NCBI GenBank assembly: GCA_958510825.1
Contig: OY294049.1
Coordinates: forward strand, 29,010,620-29,074,619
Length of the DNA stretch: 64,000 nucleotides
Source: Brachypterus glaber
Lineage: Eukaryota > Arthropoda > Insecta > Coleoptera > Kateretidae
Direction of reading: 5' to 3'
Under the pieces are notes generated by a model. That model searched no databases, was not told the origin of the DNA, and was given only the letters and a program-made list of their open reading frames with translations. This document shows, piece by piece, positions 24,192 through 35,748 of this stretch. Within the stretch, counting starts at the first letter, position 1. Each line of letters opens with the position of its first letter. The position numbers and the translations under genes were made by a program.

Positions 24192-24916
24192 ATACAGTGC
24201 GGTCCAAAAGTCACCCCCATTTTAACTTTTGAACGAGTTGAGATATCGACTTCAAATTTAGAATTCTTAAATAAGACAACTTAAACTATCTTTTAGCATA
24301 TATTTGATATTTTCAGCTCTTAAAATGTGGGCAGGGGGGCATGGGGGGACATTTTTTTTAATGGAAAGGGGGGTCGTGTGATACATCATTTTAAAGCTTA
24401 TAAAATTCTCTATTTAAACTAACATTTTTAAATTTTTTAAAAATGTTTTTTAAGGTTTTGATTTTTCAATTTTTTGTGCTAAAACATTCGATTTTTTAAG
24501 TTTTTTTTTATAAATTTTTATTTATGTCAACTAAAATTAGTTTAAAAGTATAATTAACATTTTTTTATGATGAAATTAGGCATTTTTAAAAAATTATTTG
24601 TTTTTTTTTAGAGGATTTTTTACATTAATAGCCATTTTCAACCCCATTTTAAATCCAATTTTTTTTTTTAATTTAAAAATATGTAGTTAAATGGAGAATT
24701 TTATAAGCTTTAAAATGATGTATTACACGACCCCCCTTTCCATTTAAAAAAATGTGCCCCCATGCCCCCCTGCCCACATTTTAAGAGCTGAAAGTATTAA
24801 ATATATGCTAAAAGATAGTTTAAGTTGTCTTATTTAAAAGTTCCAAATTTGAAGTCGATATCTCAACTGGTTCAAAAGTTAAGAGGGGTGGGGGTGACTT
24901 TTGGACCGCTCTGTAT
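24192..24916. mobile_element. Foldback element, same family, copy 2
   Basis: The ends and arms are the same as in the copy at 23436-24170, in tandem with it and separated by about 20 bp of AT-rich DNA. The two copies align along their whole length with scattered substitutions and indels, so they are related insertions or a duplication rather than one palindrome. Confidence 0.8.
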
Positions 24917-25764
24917 AATAGCTTCCCAAGAAATAATTTTTTCACGTACTTTCGGTTCCCTTTCTTGTTTTCGTCAATCCTATAAATTTTTAACTCCTAT
25001 GTATAAAGACAGTGAAGTCCCAGCCACCTATTTGATACAAAGTTATACATTTATTATTACACGTTCATTAATGCCTTAAATTTAAGTAAAATAAGAAATA
25101 CAATTTTAAAATTCCAGTATTTGAAAATAGTACCTAAAAAGAAAAATAAACATCTCCTACTCAAGAGATGCTTTTTGGCCGAGGCGCATCTTAAGAGTTG
25201 TAAATGTCATGAGGTTAGAATACGATTTTATTCATTATAATGATATTATTTATAATAATTATTCACTATTCATGATTTTAAACAATTGTCATGGAACGAA
25301 ATGGTTAAAATTAAAAGGGAGCACTTGAAATTATTTGTATTATAATTTGTAACAGTAGTATTGTGTAAAACACCTTATTAAGGTTCTAGAACGACTACTA
25401 AATAAATAAATAAATTTTATCAAGCTGTGGTATTTTTTCAATCATGGTATGTTTGTTATAACGTTACAATTAATAATAATAATAATGAATATAAGGTTTG
25501 ATTTGTCCTTAATAACTGTTTTCTTTTTTTTTAAAGATGTCATATGACAAAACAAATCATGAAAGCTATTGGCTAAAACTGAAATTCGAAAGAAAACATA
25601 TCACCGTGATAATAGTGTATAATCTAAAGCCAAGACAGGACAAAAAACGGTTTAATTTTTAACTTTGGTTAAAAGAAAACTTAAAAAAGGAATAAGAATG
25701 AGAAACTTTTTATAATTAATTAATAGTATATTATTCAACGAGCGTATAATAATTCCTATTAATT

Positions 25765-26076
25765 AATGAGGGTGAATTACCCGAATAATTAATAGCTATT
25801 ATTCGCGAGTACAATACTATACTTTATCCACGGTTGTTTCAGTTTAAACAGGATTTTTACAGACTTATAGGTCTATTCATCACGGCCGTGGATAAAAACG
25901 TTATCATAGTGAATTATTATTAATCAGCGAGGGTGAATTTTGAGCCGAATAATTAATAGCTATTATATACGAGTAGAATACCTACTATACTTTATCCACG
26001 GCCGTTTTAAAGTTTAAACGGTTTATTTTTACAGACCCGCTTTTTATAGGGCTTTTAATCACGGCCGTGGATAAAA
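25765..26076. repeat. Tandem pair carrying a TTTATCCACGG inverted motif
   Basis: Two diverged direct copies (about 25765-25902 and 25919-26076) each contain GAGGGTGAATT, CGAATAATTAATAGCTATTA, then TTTATCCACGG(C/T)(C/T)GT facing ACGGCCGTGGATAAA around a spacer of about 60 bp. It lies 600-900 bp upstream of the main peb exon. It may be a mobile element pair or a regulatory repeat; nothing decides. Confidence 0.6.
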
Positions 26077-26676
26077 TATTTTTTTGAATTTTGTTTTGTT
26101 TTATTTTTAAAACTGTACAAACCTATTGTTTTGACTGTCCCCATATGCAAATGTATAATTTCGTCGGTATTATTCATCATGATTCTCTGTATCTAACCAC
26201 CAAGATAACACAAGATGAATGTTTATTCAATAAGGAATTAAACAATGGACAACAAAAATCTCGTAAAAGGCAAATACATTGCCTTTGTTTGATCAAATTT
26301 ATTTAAAATAAATATATAAACTAAATAAAAATATATACATGTTTATTAAAAATGACGCGGATCGGCACATTTTTAAATGTTTCTGGCAACTTCAAATATT
26401 GAAAAAAAAAACTTAATATAATTTTGTTTAAGCCTTTTGTTAGAAGAAAACTGTGATTTAAAACTTTATTCGTGATAGAAGATCATATTTAAATTTTTAT
26501 TTTATTATTTAAATACAAGGCTTCCCCCTTTTTTTAACTTTCAAAATAGGAAAGCAAAACTGAATCACAAATCTAGTTTACATGTAAACTAGATTTTTAC
26601 AGTGCACTGTAAAAAATCATGGAGCAATAATACAACATTTATAAAAAAATGTATTTATATTGATGTTTTTTTTCAG

Positions 26677-29600
26677 TCGGCAGTATGGATATGTCAGTCA
26701 AACCTAAACAAATGACCAAAGAAGGTATAGTAAACCACAGCATTAGAAGTGATTCGGGCATATTTTCCACTACCAACACAACAATAGACCAAACGACCCA
26801 TTCCGAAAACTTCGAAAGCGACAATCGCAGCGATTGCAGCTCGCCCGAAAGAAAATACGTGTGTCCCATATGTGACACCATGCTGACTTCCCAACACGAC
26901 TTTACGTTGCATATCCGGTCGCATAACAACGAAAACGAGGTACAGGACACCGAAAAGGGTTTTATCTGCCGGATATGCAACAAAGTGCTGAGTTCCAACT
27001 CAAGCTTGGATCGCCACGTATTGGTCCACAGCGGGGAGAGACCTTTCCATTGCAAATTCTGCGGTGATACCTTCACCACGAATGGTAACATGCATAGACA
27101 CATGAGAACTCATTCGAACTGCAAGACGGAAAACTACGAAAGTGACGGCAGTACTGACAGCAACGTAAGCAGCTCGCAAAGCACTGAATTCAACAACAAC
27201 AAAGTCGAAAAACTTATCAACAAAAGAAAACTGGAATCTCCACTAGAATCGTGCATCAAAAAACGTGATATTAACGGCGTGGATGTACAGCAGACTTTCA
27301 AATGTCCCGTTTGTGAAAGAAACGACTTTGTATCAATATCCGGTCTCGAAATACATCTCGAGGATAATCATCCGGATTATCCAGTTAAATGCAATCAATG
27401 CCAAATGAAGTTTCCAAACACCAAACTGTTGATCAGTCATAAACTAACTGTTCACGAAAACAGCCAAAATAAACAACCAGTTACTGGTTTCAAAGATTTG
27501 ACTTTCATCGACTTTTCAAGTGAGAAATTCCCGCATATAGCTAGACATGAATGCGAAATGAACTTGCACAAAGCATCTTCGGGACTGAAGTTTCAGTGTA
27601 CGAAATGTAACAGAGCCTTTCCTTGTGGAAGCTCTTTGGAAATTCACGAGAAAAGTTGTGACTTATCCGGACATCGAAACGGTCTGGATTTAAGTAGAAA
27701 ACTTAGTGAAAGTGAAATGAGACGCATGGATTTCTTTTCTAGATTAAATTTACAACAGGACAGTTTTCCTGAAAAACCCTTACCACTGCTCGAAACGCAG
27801 AATAAATTAAGAGAGCAACTAGTCAAAGCCATATCAATGGACAATACCAAAGACCTTGCGGATATACAATCAATTTTAACCAATAGTAACCTCCAACAAA
27901 ACCTAGCCAAAGCCGAGTTGGGACTTATTCCAAACCTAAAGAATCGTCATGAACCGTCTCCAGACATAAACAAAAACGAACATGAGGAGGAAAGTCAAGA
28001 TGTTTTCGCTGTCGAGTTCAGAAAAATGAAGTTACGTGGTGAATTCCCCTGCAGATTATGCACTGCAGTATTTCCTAACCTAAGAGCACTCAAAGGCCAT
28101 AACAGAGCACATTTAAATGGTAACAACAACGGTACCTACCATTGCAACATGTGTCCACATTCCTCCATCGATAAGGCTGCCTTAATCAGGCACATGCGAT
28201 CCCATAATGGGGATAGGCCTTATGAATGTTCTTTGTGCAATTACGCCTTCACGACAAAAGCCAACTGCGAAAGGCACTTGAGAAACAGGCATAATAAAAC
28301 CACTAGAGATGATGTTAAAAAAGCAATAATTTACCACCCTTCGGAAGATCCGACTAATGATGATTTGAATAAGCTACAGTCATCAAGAGATGACTCAAAA
28401 AAACTAAATATTAGCTCGTCTACGGATGCCAGTGATATAACTCCAGAAAAGGTCCATTGCTCCACACCAAAGATTCCGGAAAGTATGAGAGGTATATTGG
28501 ATCTCAAACAACCAATAAATTCCTTGATCCCCGACTTAGCGTTTAAAGCATTAAATATGCAAAAAGAGCCAAGCAAGCTTTTTAATAACATCAACGATAT
28601 AATTAAGAACGAAAACTTAAAGTCTCTAAAAGAACATAAAATGATTCATAATGGTATGAGCGCTTTGCTTCAACAGCAATACAGTTTACGACTACCCTTG
28701 CATCCAGTGCCAGAACGTGTACAGAAAGTTCAAGTAAAGAATTTTAATGATATGCAGCAATACGAAGATGAATCAGAAGATGAAGAGTATTACGAAGATG
28801 AAGAACCAATGGATTTGGTCTTGGATTTAAGTAAAAAGAAAACGGATGAACTCAAAAAGCCAGATATTAAGCCACCCATTGAGGAAGAGATTCCGCAGGA
28901 CTTAACTAAGAAAATTCCTCCATTTAATATTCAACAGATCATTGCTCAACAACAATTACTCTTGAAGTCTTCGCCACCTAAAATTGATCCTGCTGCATTA
29001 TACGCCACACAACTAGCACATTTTTACCGAAACGGTTTTCCTGCAATTCCAAATTATTTTCCCATAAATCCTTTATTATTTCCGACTATGCCAGGTCCCT
29101 TATCGCAAAATGCTGAAGAAATAAGAAGCAAAATGAGGGTGAATATGTGTGGTGGTTCAATAATGAATAATGACTTCAAATCATTCCAAGACTATCAAAC
29201 GAGCAACAATATGGCAGCATACCATGGATTTAAAATGGAAAAACTTGATAATCATCAAGATAATAATTTCTTAACTCCGACGAAACCAGAAGAAATTAAA
29301 CCGTTAAATATTGAAACATCCTTCAACGATAATTTATCTAAGCTACATAGCCCTTTGTCACAAAGTGGTAAATCTGATATGCATTCACCAAATTCAGTCA
29401 AAATGGTGATAAAAAATGGTGTTTTAATGCCAAAACAGAAACAACGTAGATACAGAACGGAGAGGCCATTTACTTGCGAACACTGTTCGGCTAAATTCAC
29501 CTTACGTTCTAATATGGAAAGGCACATTAAACAACAACATCCTCAATTTTGGTCGCAGCGTCAACGTGGTAACGTTGGCAACCCCGGTAGAAAGCCGCAA

Positions 29601-30097
29601 GGTGTTCCAATGAAATCAAACTACTGCGATCTTAGTATACCAAACTACGAAGTTCCAAAGAATCAAGACTATTCCGATGAAACCAAAGATCATATTAGTG
29701 AGAAACTTAAGTTGGCTATTTTCGCACAACAATTACGTGTTAACAATTATAAACCAATTATTATTAAGAAAGAAGAAGACGAAGATTTTGCATTAGTCAT
29801 CGATGAAAAAGAAGACATAAAGACTGAAGAAAGCCAAAATAATTACTACCCACGCAGCAAGATTTTGGAAGAAAAGCTAAATGAAATGCGAACAAACATC
29901 AAAACCGACAAAGTAAAGGCCGAGGAAGATTTGGTGCCTGTTTCAAGACTTCTAGATAACGCATCTCAGCAACAATTCAAGGAATTCTTCAAGAGGGATC
30001 ACGAGGAAACGGCCCTAATATCTGAAGAAGATGAGGAAGGTTTAGTTGCTAGTGGCAGTACAAGCGAGGGCAATGTTTCTGGAACCGATGAGAATAG
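26677..30097 (+). CDS. peb: Pebbled/Hindsight (RREB1 orthologue), main exon
   Basis: This is a nuclear C2H2 zinc-finger transcription factor; in Drosophila, Hindsight acts in epithelial morphogenesis and Notch/Ras-dependent cell-fate switches. Counting from the ATG at 26685, fingers lie near residues 60-80, 95-115, 123-143, 207-229, 236-257, 305-325 (last ligand Cys), 456-476, 487-507, 515-536 and 929-951, in scattered clusters as is typical of RREB1/Hnt. An acidic stretch (about 692-707) precedes PMDLV, LDLSKK and PQDLT, which resemble the PxDLS motif that binds the corepressor CtBP. IKKE, IKTE and VKAE near the C-terminal end fit sumoylation consensus. The acceptor TTTTTTTCAG ends at 26676; the exon joins the 21199 exon in phase 1. 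The donor AG|GTAATT is at 30098, so the stop at 30099 is intronic if spliced. Confidence 0.92.
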
Positions 30098-30347
30098 GTA
30101 ATTATTCAAAATATTATCAATTCCAATCTGGAACGTAATAATTATAATTATTATTAAATATATTGCACAAATAGTGTTTATTCATAGCCATTTAGTATGT
30201 TTAATAATTGGTTAAGAAAAAAAAACATTATTATTAACAGGAAAGTATATTTTCCAACCTAAAAACATTTAAATACTTAACTGGGCTCTAGTGCAATAAT
30301 GAAACATCTTCAACCTCAGTATTTAAAATACAATTTTGTTGTTACAG
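30098..30347 (+). other. peb intron of 250 bp
   Basis: The donor GTAATT follows AATAG and the acceptor is TTGTTACAG. Splicing restores the frame (AAT AG|G TCA) into the next zinc-finger exon. If unspliced, the frame ends at TAA 30099-30101, so intron retention would give a protein truncated before the last four visible fingers. Confidence 0.8.
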
Positions 30348-31081
30348 GTCAGAATCAGAAGCAATGGTGCCACCCAAAAAGAAGTCGGCTTATTCTCTAG
30401 CACCAAACAGAGTAAGCTGCCCATACTGCAGCCGAAAATTTCCTTGGACTTCATCCTTGCGCCGTCATATTTTGACACACACTGGCCAAAAACCATTCAA
30501 ATGTAGTCATTGTCCACTACTGTTTACAACTAAATCTAACTGCGATCGCCATTTATTAAGAAAACACGGCAACGCTGCTACAACAATCACCAACGACGCT
30601 ATCAACAACAACAACTCAAACTATTTGATGAGGAATGTTCCAGAAAGGCCATTCAAATGCAAAAGCTGTCCCAGCAGCACATTCTCGACCCATTCTAACT
30701 TAAGGAAGCACATCAGTTGTAAACATCCAATAAATGCTCAAGGAGACGATATAAAAGCTCAGGGTTACGAAGCTGGAAGTTCTGAGGACGAGAAAGTTAA
30801 CACCATCGAAAAAAACGATTGGGAGAACCAACTTGCTTATAGTAAACTACCGTTGGTTACCAATCCAGAACACCAAAATAATCAAGTTGCAAACTCAGAT
30901 CTACCCTTTAAGTGTCATTTATGCGAGGGATCGTTTTCTGAACGCCAAGATGCTTTGGAACACATCCGAGATAAACACGCTTCAGAATACGACTTGCTTA
31001 TGTCAAAGAACGCTCTAGATTTAAACGCAATCACTCCTGATGATAGTACTCATCACGATGACGAAGAAAATGAAATCCGTG
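30348..31081 (+). CDS. peb: Pebbled/Hindsight, next zinc-finger exon
   Basis: This exon continues the peb frame (NRSESEAMVPPKKKS at the join). Fingers follow in the order CPYCSRKFPWTSSLRRHILTH, then CSHCPLLFTTKSNCDRHLLRKH (joined by the TGQKPFK linker), CKSCPSSTFSTHSNLRKHISCKH and CHLCEGSFSERQDALEHIRDKH. The CPYCSRKFPWTSSLRRH finger is the type seen in RREB1/Hindsight proteins. With the previous exon this gives about fourteen fingers. The exon ends at CGTG|GTAAGT (intron begins 31082, phase 1). The rest of the protein is not in this window as far as I can see. Confidence 0.9.
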
Positions 31082-31095
31082 GTAAGTTTCCAGAC

Positions 31096-31295
31096 NNNNN
31101 NNNNNNNNNNNNNNNNNNNNNNNNNNNNNNNNNNNNNNNNNNNNNNNNNNNNNNNNNNNNNNNNNNNNNNNNNNNNNNNNNNNNNNNNNNNNNNNNNNNN
31201 NNNNNNNNNNNNNNNNNNNNNNNNNNNNNNNNNNNNNNNNNNNNNNNNNNNNNNNNNNNNNNNNNNNNNNNNNNNNNNNNNNNNNNNNNNNNNNN
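31096..31295. other. Assembly gap, 200 N
   Basis: There are exactly 200 Ns, 14 bp into the peb intron, followed directly by a TA dinucleotide run (31296-31325). It is probably a placeholder of fixed size over a simple-sequence or transposon boundary, so distances across it are unreliable. Confidence 0.95.
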
Positions 31296-31478
31296 TATAT
31301 ATATATATATTATATATATATATATAAGTATTTTATTATTCCATCAATCTATTTTCTAATCATCGTACAGAGTGATATTGGTAGACTGACAGTTTCGGGC
31401 TGCTGGCCCTCTTCAGTACCAAGAGTCAACTCTGCACGCTGATTAAGAAAACGTTTTTAGACCAAACCAAGGGTAGAA

Positions 31479-32827
31479 CACAATAGTACAGATACACATC
31501 CAGAGCTACCATACTTACCAAACCAACAAGAAAAATCCAACAACAAAGGGGAATTCATAAATACCCAACAAAATCATGATAAAACAGAAAATCAAACAGC
31601 AAAGTCAACACAAATTGAGGAATTGTCTTCAAATATCAAAACACCACCCAATCCACTTCAACAAAGCATAAATAAGGAAATATCCACAGATATGGGTACT
31701 TCCACTCAATTTAGAACCACACGAAATTTTTCCCAACGTTCTTCAAATAATTTTTCCGCCTTAATGAACGAAATTACTCAAAAAAGGTTTAAAAATCTTT
31801 TTTACATAGACACAACGGAAAAAATTTCTAGAATTGCCTTGGCAGATGTTTGGGGAAACCAAGTTTCCAAACAGCAAAAACGTCATTATTTCCACAAAAA
31901 AAGGATTTCTTCTTAAAACAGACACTGACAAAAAAGTTATAATTTCTTCACTCAAAAGTCTAACCGAAGCAAAAATAATTTCTAAATGCACAGAATCTGC
32001 ACCAAACTTATCACAACGAAATACATTTAATGCTCCTACTGCATCATACTGTTGTGTAATAGCCTCTGTTGAACAAGAAATCAATGCAGAAATAATAAGC
32101 GAATTTCTTACACAAAATGATATTCAGCACCGCTACTGCAAACGGATTATCTCCAGAAAAAACAACCTACCTACCTCATTTATACGTATAATAACAGGAG
32201 GCTTACATTCTTATGAAAAACTAATTAATAATGGGGTCTTCTACAAAAACAGGCACTATGCAGTCTACCCAGCAGAACCGCCTGCTCCACTCCCATTCCG
32301 TGCAACAAATGCAACCTGTTTACACATACAACTTCAACCTGCTCAGAGCCAACTAAATGTACCAAATGTGGAGGGGAACATTCGTCCGACAAATGTACTT
32401 CACCCTTACCTCCAAAATGCGTTTCTTGTGGTGCCACAGACCATGGAGCCTGGTCTACTAAATGCAAAAACAGACCTCTACAAACAATAGATGGCATACC
32501 TAATGTACCAATCAAAACTGTAAATAAAAAATCCAAAGATATCGATCAGAAAACAACTAAAAGTTCTCCAATACATGCGCCGATTACAGTACATCTTATC
32601 ATCAACACATATATTGACAAATTAAACAATCCAAAACACAGTAATAGAGAGGCCCTTTTGAATAAACTTAAGAAAAAGTTTATACGTGATTATAATGTCG
32701 ACACCGCTCCAGTTTTTTCCCAGAATAGACTATATATTTTTATGTTCGATTTAAGCTCACCGTCATCAACATCTCCAACTGAACCTACTGACTCCCACTC
32801 TCAAATACTTTTAAACAATGGATCTTA
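31479..32827 (+). pseudogene. LINE ORF1 (zinc-knuckle protein), frameshifted
   Basis: The first part is rich in Asn, Gln, Thr and Ser. The middle part carries a domain of the PRE/C2HC type seen in Jockey ORF1 (around VIASVEQEINAEIISEFLTQ). It ends with three zinc knuckles read from about 32307 (CNKCNLFTHTTSTC, CTKCGGEHSSDKC and CVSCGATDHGAWSTKC), then a tail ending in TAA at 32825-32827. At least two frame changes are needed (near 31870 and near 32290), so this copy cannot make the full protein unless these are sequencing errors. The stop overlaps the ORF2 start at 32818. RNA binding and chaperone activity is the known role of the family. Confidence 0.75.
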
Positions 32828-35526
32828 ATATTATTTATGCAAATATTAACAGCTACTGCCCCAAAAAACTTATTATTAATAATTACATTGAAAGAAATAG
32901 TATTAACTGCACAGCATTTGTTGAAGCTAAAACCAACCTTACTAGTGACACAAGTTATAGAGATTGGAATGTTCTTAAAAAAGATGGAAATATAATCAAC
33001 GCTAAGACAAGAGGTGGCTGTCTAATACAAACCCATCCTTCCCTAAATATGGGAAAGGCTAATGCTCCAGCACTAAATAACTCCGCAAACGATGTATTAC
33101 ACTTTACAGTTCCCTTTCAAGACGAGCTTCTTCACATTTTTGTCGTTTATATTCACCATACATCCAAAATAGAGGAAACAATCTTTACTAAAGCCACGTT
33201 ATACAAATATTCACTAGTTATAGGAGACTTTAACATGGATGCGCGTAAAAAGAAACAGTTAAGAGAATTTTTAAATAATTCAGATTTTACGAAAATAGAA
33301 ACCACTCCCACTTTTATTATGGCCAATAATGAGGACACAACACCAGTTATTATATTCCATACTTCCAACCTCTCCAATAACATCAAAGAAGTCACACTTA
33401 CAAATGAACTGGGCTCTGATCATCTTGCTTTTAAAATAAAAATTGACTTACAAACCCCAGTGCCCCCACAAAGTGACATTTTTAAGCACAACTTTAACAA
33501 ATGCGACATGAACAAAGTTAACGACGCACTGAAAACCTTCATTCTCTCTGTTCAAGATCAGCAAATCACCCCCACTCATATAACAGCTTTTCATCAAAAA
33601 TTCGCTGATGCAGTTTTAGAAAATTCGCCTCAGTTTAAATTCAAATACCACACTCATGCATTGCCGCCACACATAATTAATTTAATTAAAAGAAAAAGAA
33701 GACTATACCGCGAATACCAACAAAATCAAATACCTGAAACAAAACAACAGTTAAACAAACTTAACAAAGAGGTCCAGGTCCTGGTTAAACAATACAAAGA
33801 AAACCAATGGTTGGATTCTTGTAAAGAAATTAGCGATCTAAAAGGAAAAAAATACTGGCACCAAATTAAAGTCTTGTCTAAATACAAAAATAAAAACAAA
33901 ATTGATACCATCATTGAGAACGGTGTAACTTATTCAAGTGATGAAGAAAAAACCAACATTTTCAAAGAACACTTCCAGGATATCTACTCATTCAATAACG
34001 ATCCTTCATTCAACGACGATAACTTTAACCGAATCAACAACTGGTACAACACTTTTTTTACACGGAATTTCCCGATAGGCAATGAGATTATCCACGAGTC
34101 CGAATATCTTGATATAATCTCAAAAGGCAAAAGTACATCCCCGGGTAAAGATAATATCACTCTAAACATGATAAGAAAATTGGATTTGGAAGTACACCAT
34201 TACATTATTAAACTCTACGAATTTTCTATTAATAATTATTACTTCCCTCCAGAATGGAAAACTGGCCACATAACTGTCATTGCTAAGCCAAACTCGGATC
34301 ACTCTCGAGCGACGAACTATCGACCAATAACATTACTTCCCATACTTGGCAAAATCTTCGAAAAAATAGTCAAGATGCGGATCGAAAAAGAAATTATAGA
34401 CAAGATTCCTCTATACCAATTTGGCTTCCGAGAAAAATGTTCAACACTCCATCCTCTCTCGATTCTAACTTCTAACGTTCAAACCACAAAACTAGAGGGT
34501 AAAAAATCAGCAGCACTACTAATCGATATTCAAAAAGCGTTTGACAGTGTTTGGCATAGAGGAATTCTTTTCCAAATGATGTCACTTAAAGTTCCCGACT
34601 ATCTTATCCTAATAACTAAAGGCTTCCTGGAAAATAGAATGATCCAAGTAAAAATTAACTCCTCGTTTTCTGCTTTTTTTTCTCCTGAACAAGGTGTCCC
34701 TCAAGGCTCCCCTCTTTTCCCCCTCCTGTTCAACATATTTTGCTTCGATCTCTACTGTTATCTCTCTAATGATATAAATCACTTTGATCCTGAATCCTAC
34801 CTTCTTCAATTCGCTGACGACGCAGCTCTGCTTGCCCACAAGAAAACACTTAGGAAGACTATGGAAACACTGCAAATGCTGGCCAACTCTATAGCCCGCT
34901 GGTACAAGAAGTGGAGACAGATTGTTAACGCACGGAAGTCCCAACTAATAATTTTTAACCATCAAAAGACACCAAACTCACCCACAATATCGCTGATGAA
35001 CGAGATCATCTTCCCGTCTTCTGATGTGAAGTATTTAGGCATTGTTTTGGACCAGAAACTGAATTTCAACCTCCATTCCAAAAACATTAAAAACGCAACC
35101 ATCAGCAGAGCGAGCCACTTCCGAAGCCTCACCTATAAAGACTGTGGCATTAGCACATACACCGCCAGTAAAATCTACAAAGCTATCTGCAGACCACTCC
35201 TGGAATACGGACATCCACTCTTCTTAAATGCTAACAATCCTGCAAAAGAAAATATCCGTGTGGCAGAGACTTCCGCTCTTCGAAGGATAACCAAAATTAG
35301 ACACCCAACCAATCCCCTGCATAATCCTTCCAACATTCGCCTTCTTCAGTTAACATCTACTACTCCTATTACCTCCCGCCTACAAATTCTCTCACATAAG
35401 TTTGCTAAATCAGAGTTCAACCAGTCACTGCTCGACCGATTCTGTATAAAGCGCAACAACAGACCTGCTAAAGCCAAATATCCAAAAAAGACTCTATGGG
35501 AACTACTACAAGATCTGAACGAATAA
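32818..35526 (+). CDS. LINE ORF2: endonuclease and reverse transcriptase
   Basis: The 902-residue frame is uninterrupted. An APE-like endonuclease occupies about residues 1-215 (GDFNMDARKKK, GSDHLAF). The RT spans about 390-720 with motifs SKGKSTSPGKDNI, NYRPITLLPILGKIFEKI, LLIDIQKAFDSVWH, GVPQGSPL and the catalytic FADDAALLAHK, then KYLGIVLDQKLNF in the thumb. The C-terminal part, about 150 residues, lacks RNase H, as in Jockey. In the endonuclease motif usually read TTPD-x-IF, the Asp (equivalent to the catalytic-dyad Asp of APE enzymes) is Val here (TTPVIIFHT, about residue 180), so cleavage may be lost while RT residues are intact. The ATG overlaps the ORF1 stop. Confidence 0.9.
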   Translation: MDLNIIYANINSYCPKKLIINNYIERNSINCTAFVEAKTNLTSDTSYRDWNVLKKDGNIINAKTRGGCLIQTHPSLNMGKANAPALNNSANDVLHFTVPFQDELLHIFVVYIHHTSKIEETIFTKATLYKYSLVIGDFNMDARKKKQLREFLNNSDFTKIETTPTFIMANNEDTTPVIIFHTSNLSNNIKEVTLTNELGSDHLAFKIKIDLQTPVPPQSDIFKHNFNKCDMNKVNDALKTFILSVQDQQITPTHITAFHQKFADAVLENSPQFKFKYHTHALPPHIINLIKRKRRLYREYQQNQIPETKQQLNKLNKEVQVLVKQYKENQWLDSCKEISDLKGKKYWHQIKVLSKYKNKNKIDTIIENGVTYSSDEEKTNIFKEHFQDIYSFNNDPSFNDDNFNRINNWYNTFFTRNFPIGNEIIHESEYLDIISKGKSTSPGKDNITLNMIRKLDLEVHHYIIKLYEFSINNYYFPPEWKTGHITVIAKPNSDHSRATNYRPITLLPILGKIFEKIVKMRIEKEIIDKIPLYQFGFREKCSTLHPLSILTSNVQTTKLEGKKSAALLIDIQKAFDSVWHRGILFQMMSLKVPDYLILITKGFLENRMIQVKINSSFSAFFSPEQGVPQGSPLFPLLFNIFCFDLYCYLSNDINHFDPESYLLQFADDAALLAHKKTLRKTMETLQMLANSIARWYKKWRQIVNARKSQLIIFNHQKTPNSPTISLMNEIIFPSSDVKYLGIVLDQKLNFNLHSKNIKNATISRASHFRSLTYKDCGISTYTASKIYKAICRPLLEYGHPLFLNANNPAKENIRVAETSALRRITKIRHPTNPLHNPSNIRLLQLTSTTPITSRLQILSHKFAKSEFNQSLLDRFCIKRNNRPAKAKYPKKTLWELLQDLNE

Positions 35527-35748
35527 ATGTTTTACATATATGTACAATTTTTTTTTCTTTTTTTGCTGCAAAACAATAAGTTATTTATTTATTTTTTTTT
35601 TTTCATAAAGTTTATTTTTGTTATTTACAGTCATACTGTTACTATTACTATTTATATTGAATACTGGCTGAAGGACCTCGGTCAATGGCCTTTTGTATAA
35701 CTTTTGTTGTCAATAAACTACTTTAAATTAAAAAAAAAATATTTCAAA

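Larger units (their letters stand above)
31368..35740 (+). mobile_element. Jockey-type non-LTR retrotransposon, near full length
   Basis: A 5' leader (about 31368-31478) is followed by ORF1, an ORF2 that overlaps it by a few bases, a 3' UTR of about 200 bp with AATAAA at about 35712, and a short A-run at about 35728-35737. The gene order and the gag-like zinc-knuckle ORF1 followed by endonuclease-RT without RNase H fit the Jockey group. Its left boundary is uncertain because the assembly gap is close. It lies downstream of a peb donor, so it is probably in a peb intron. Confidence 0.85.

Noticed and set aside
26091..26306. 71-codon plus-strand frame just upstream of the main peb exon
   Set aside because: It has no domain, sits in AT-rich intron sequence, and shows no splice signals linking it to peb.
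26639..27103. Minus-strand 154-codon frame under the peb exon
   Set aside because: It is antisense to well-supported zinc-finger coding sequence, with no domain of its own.
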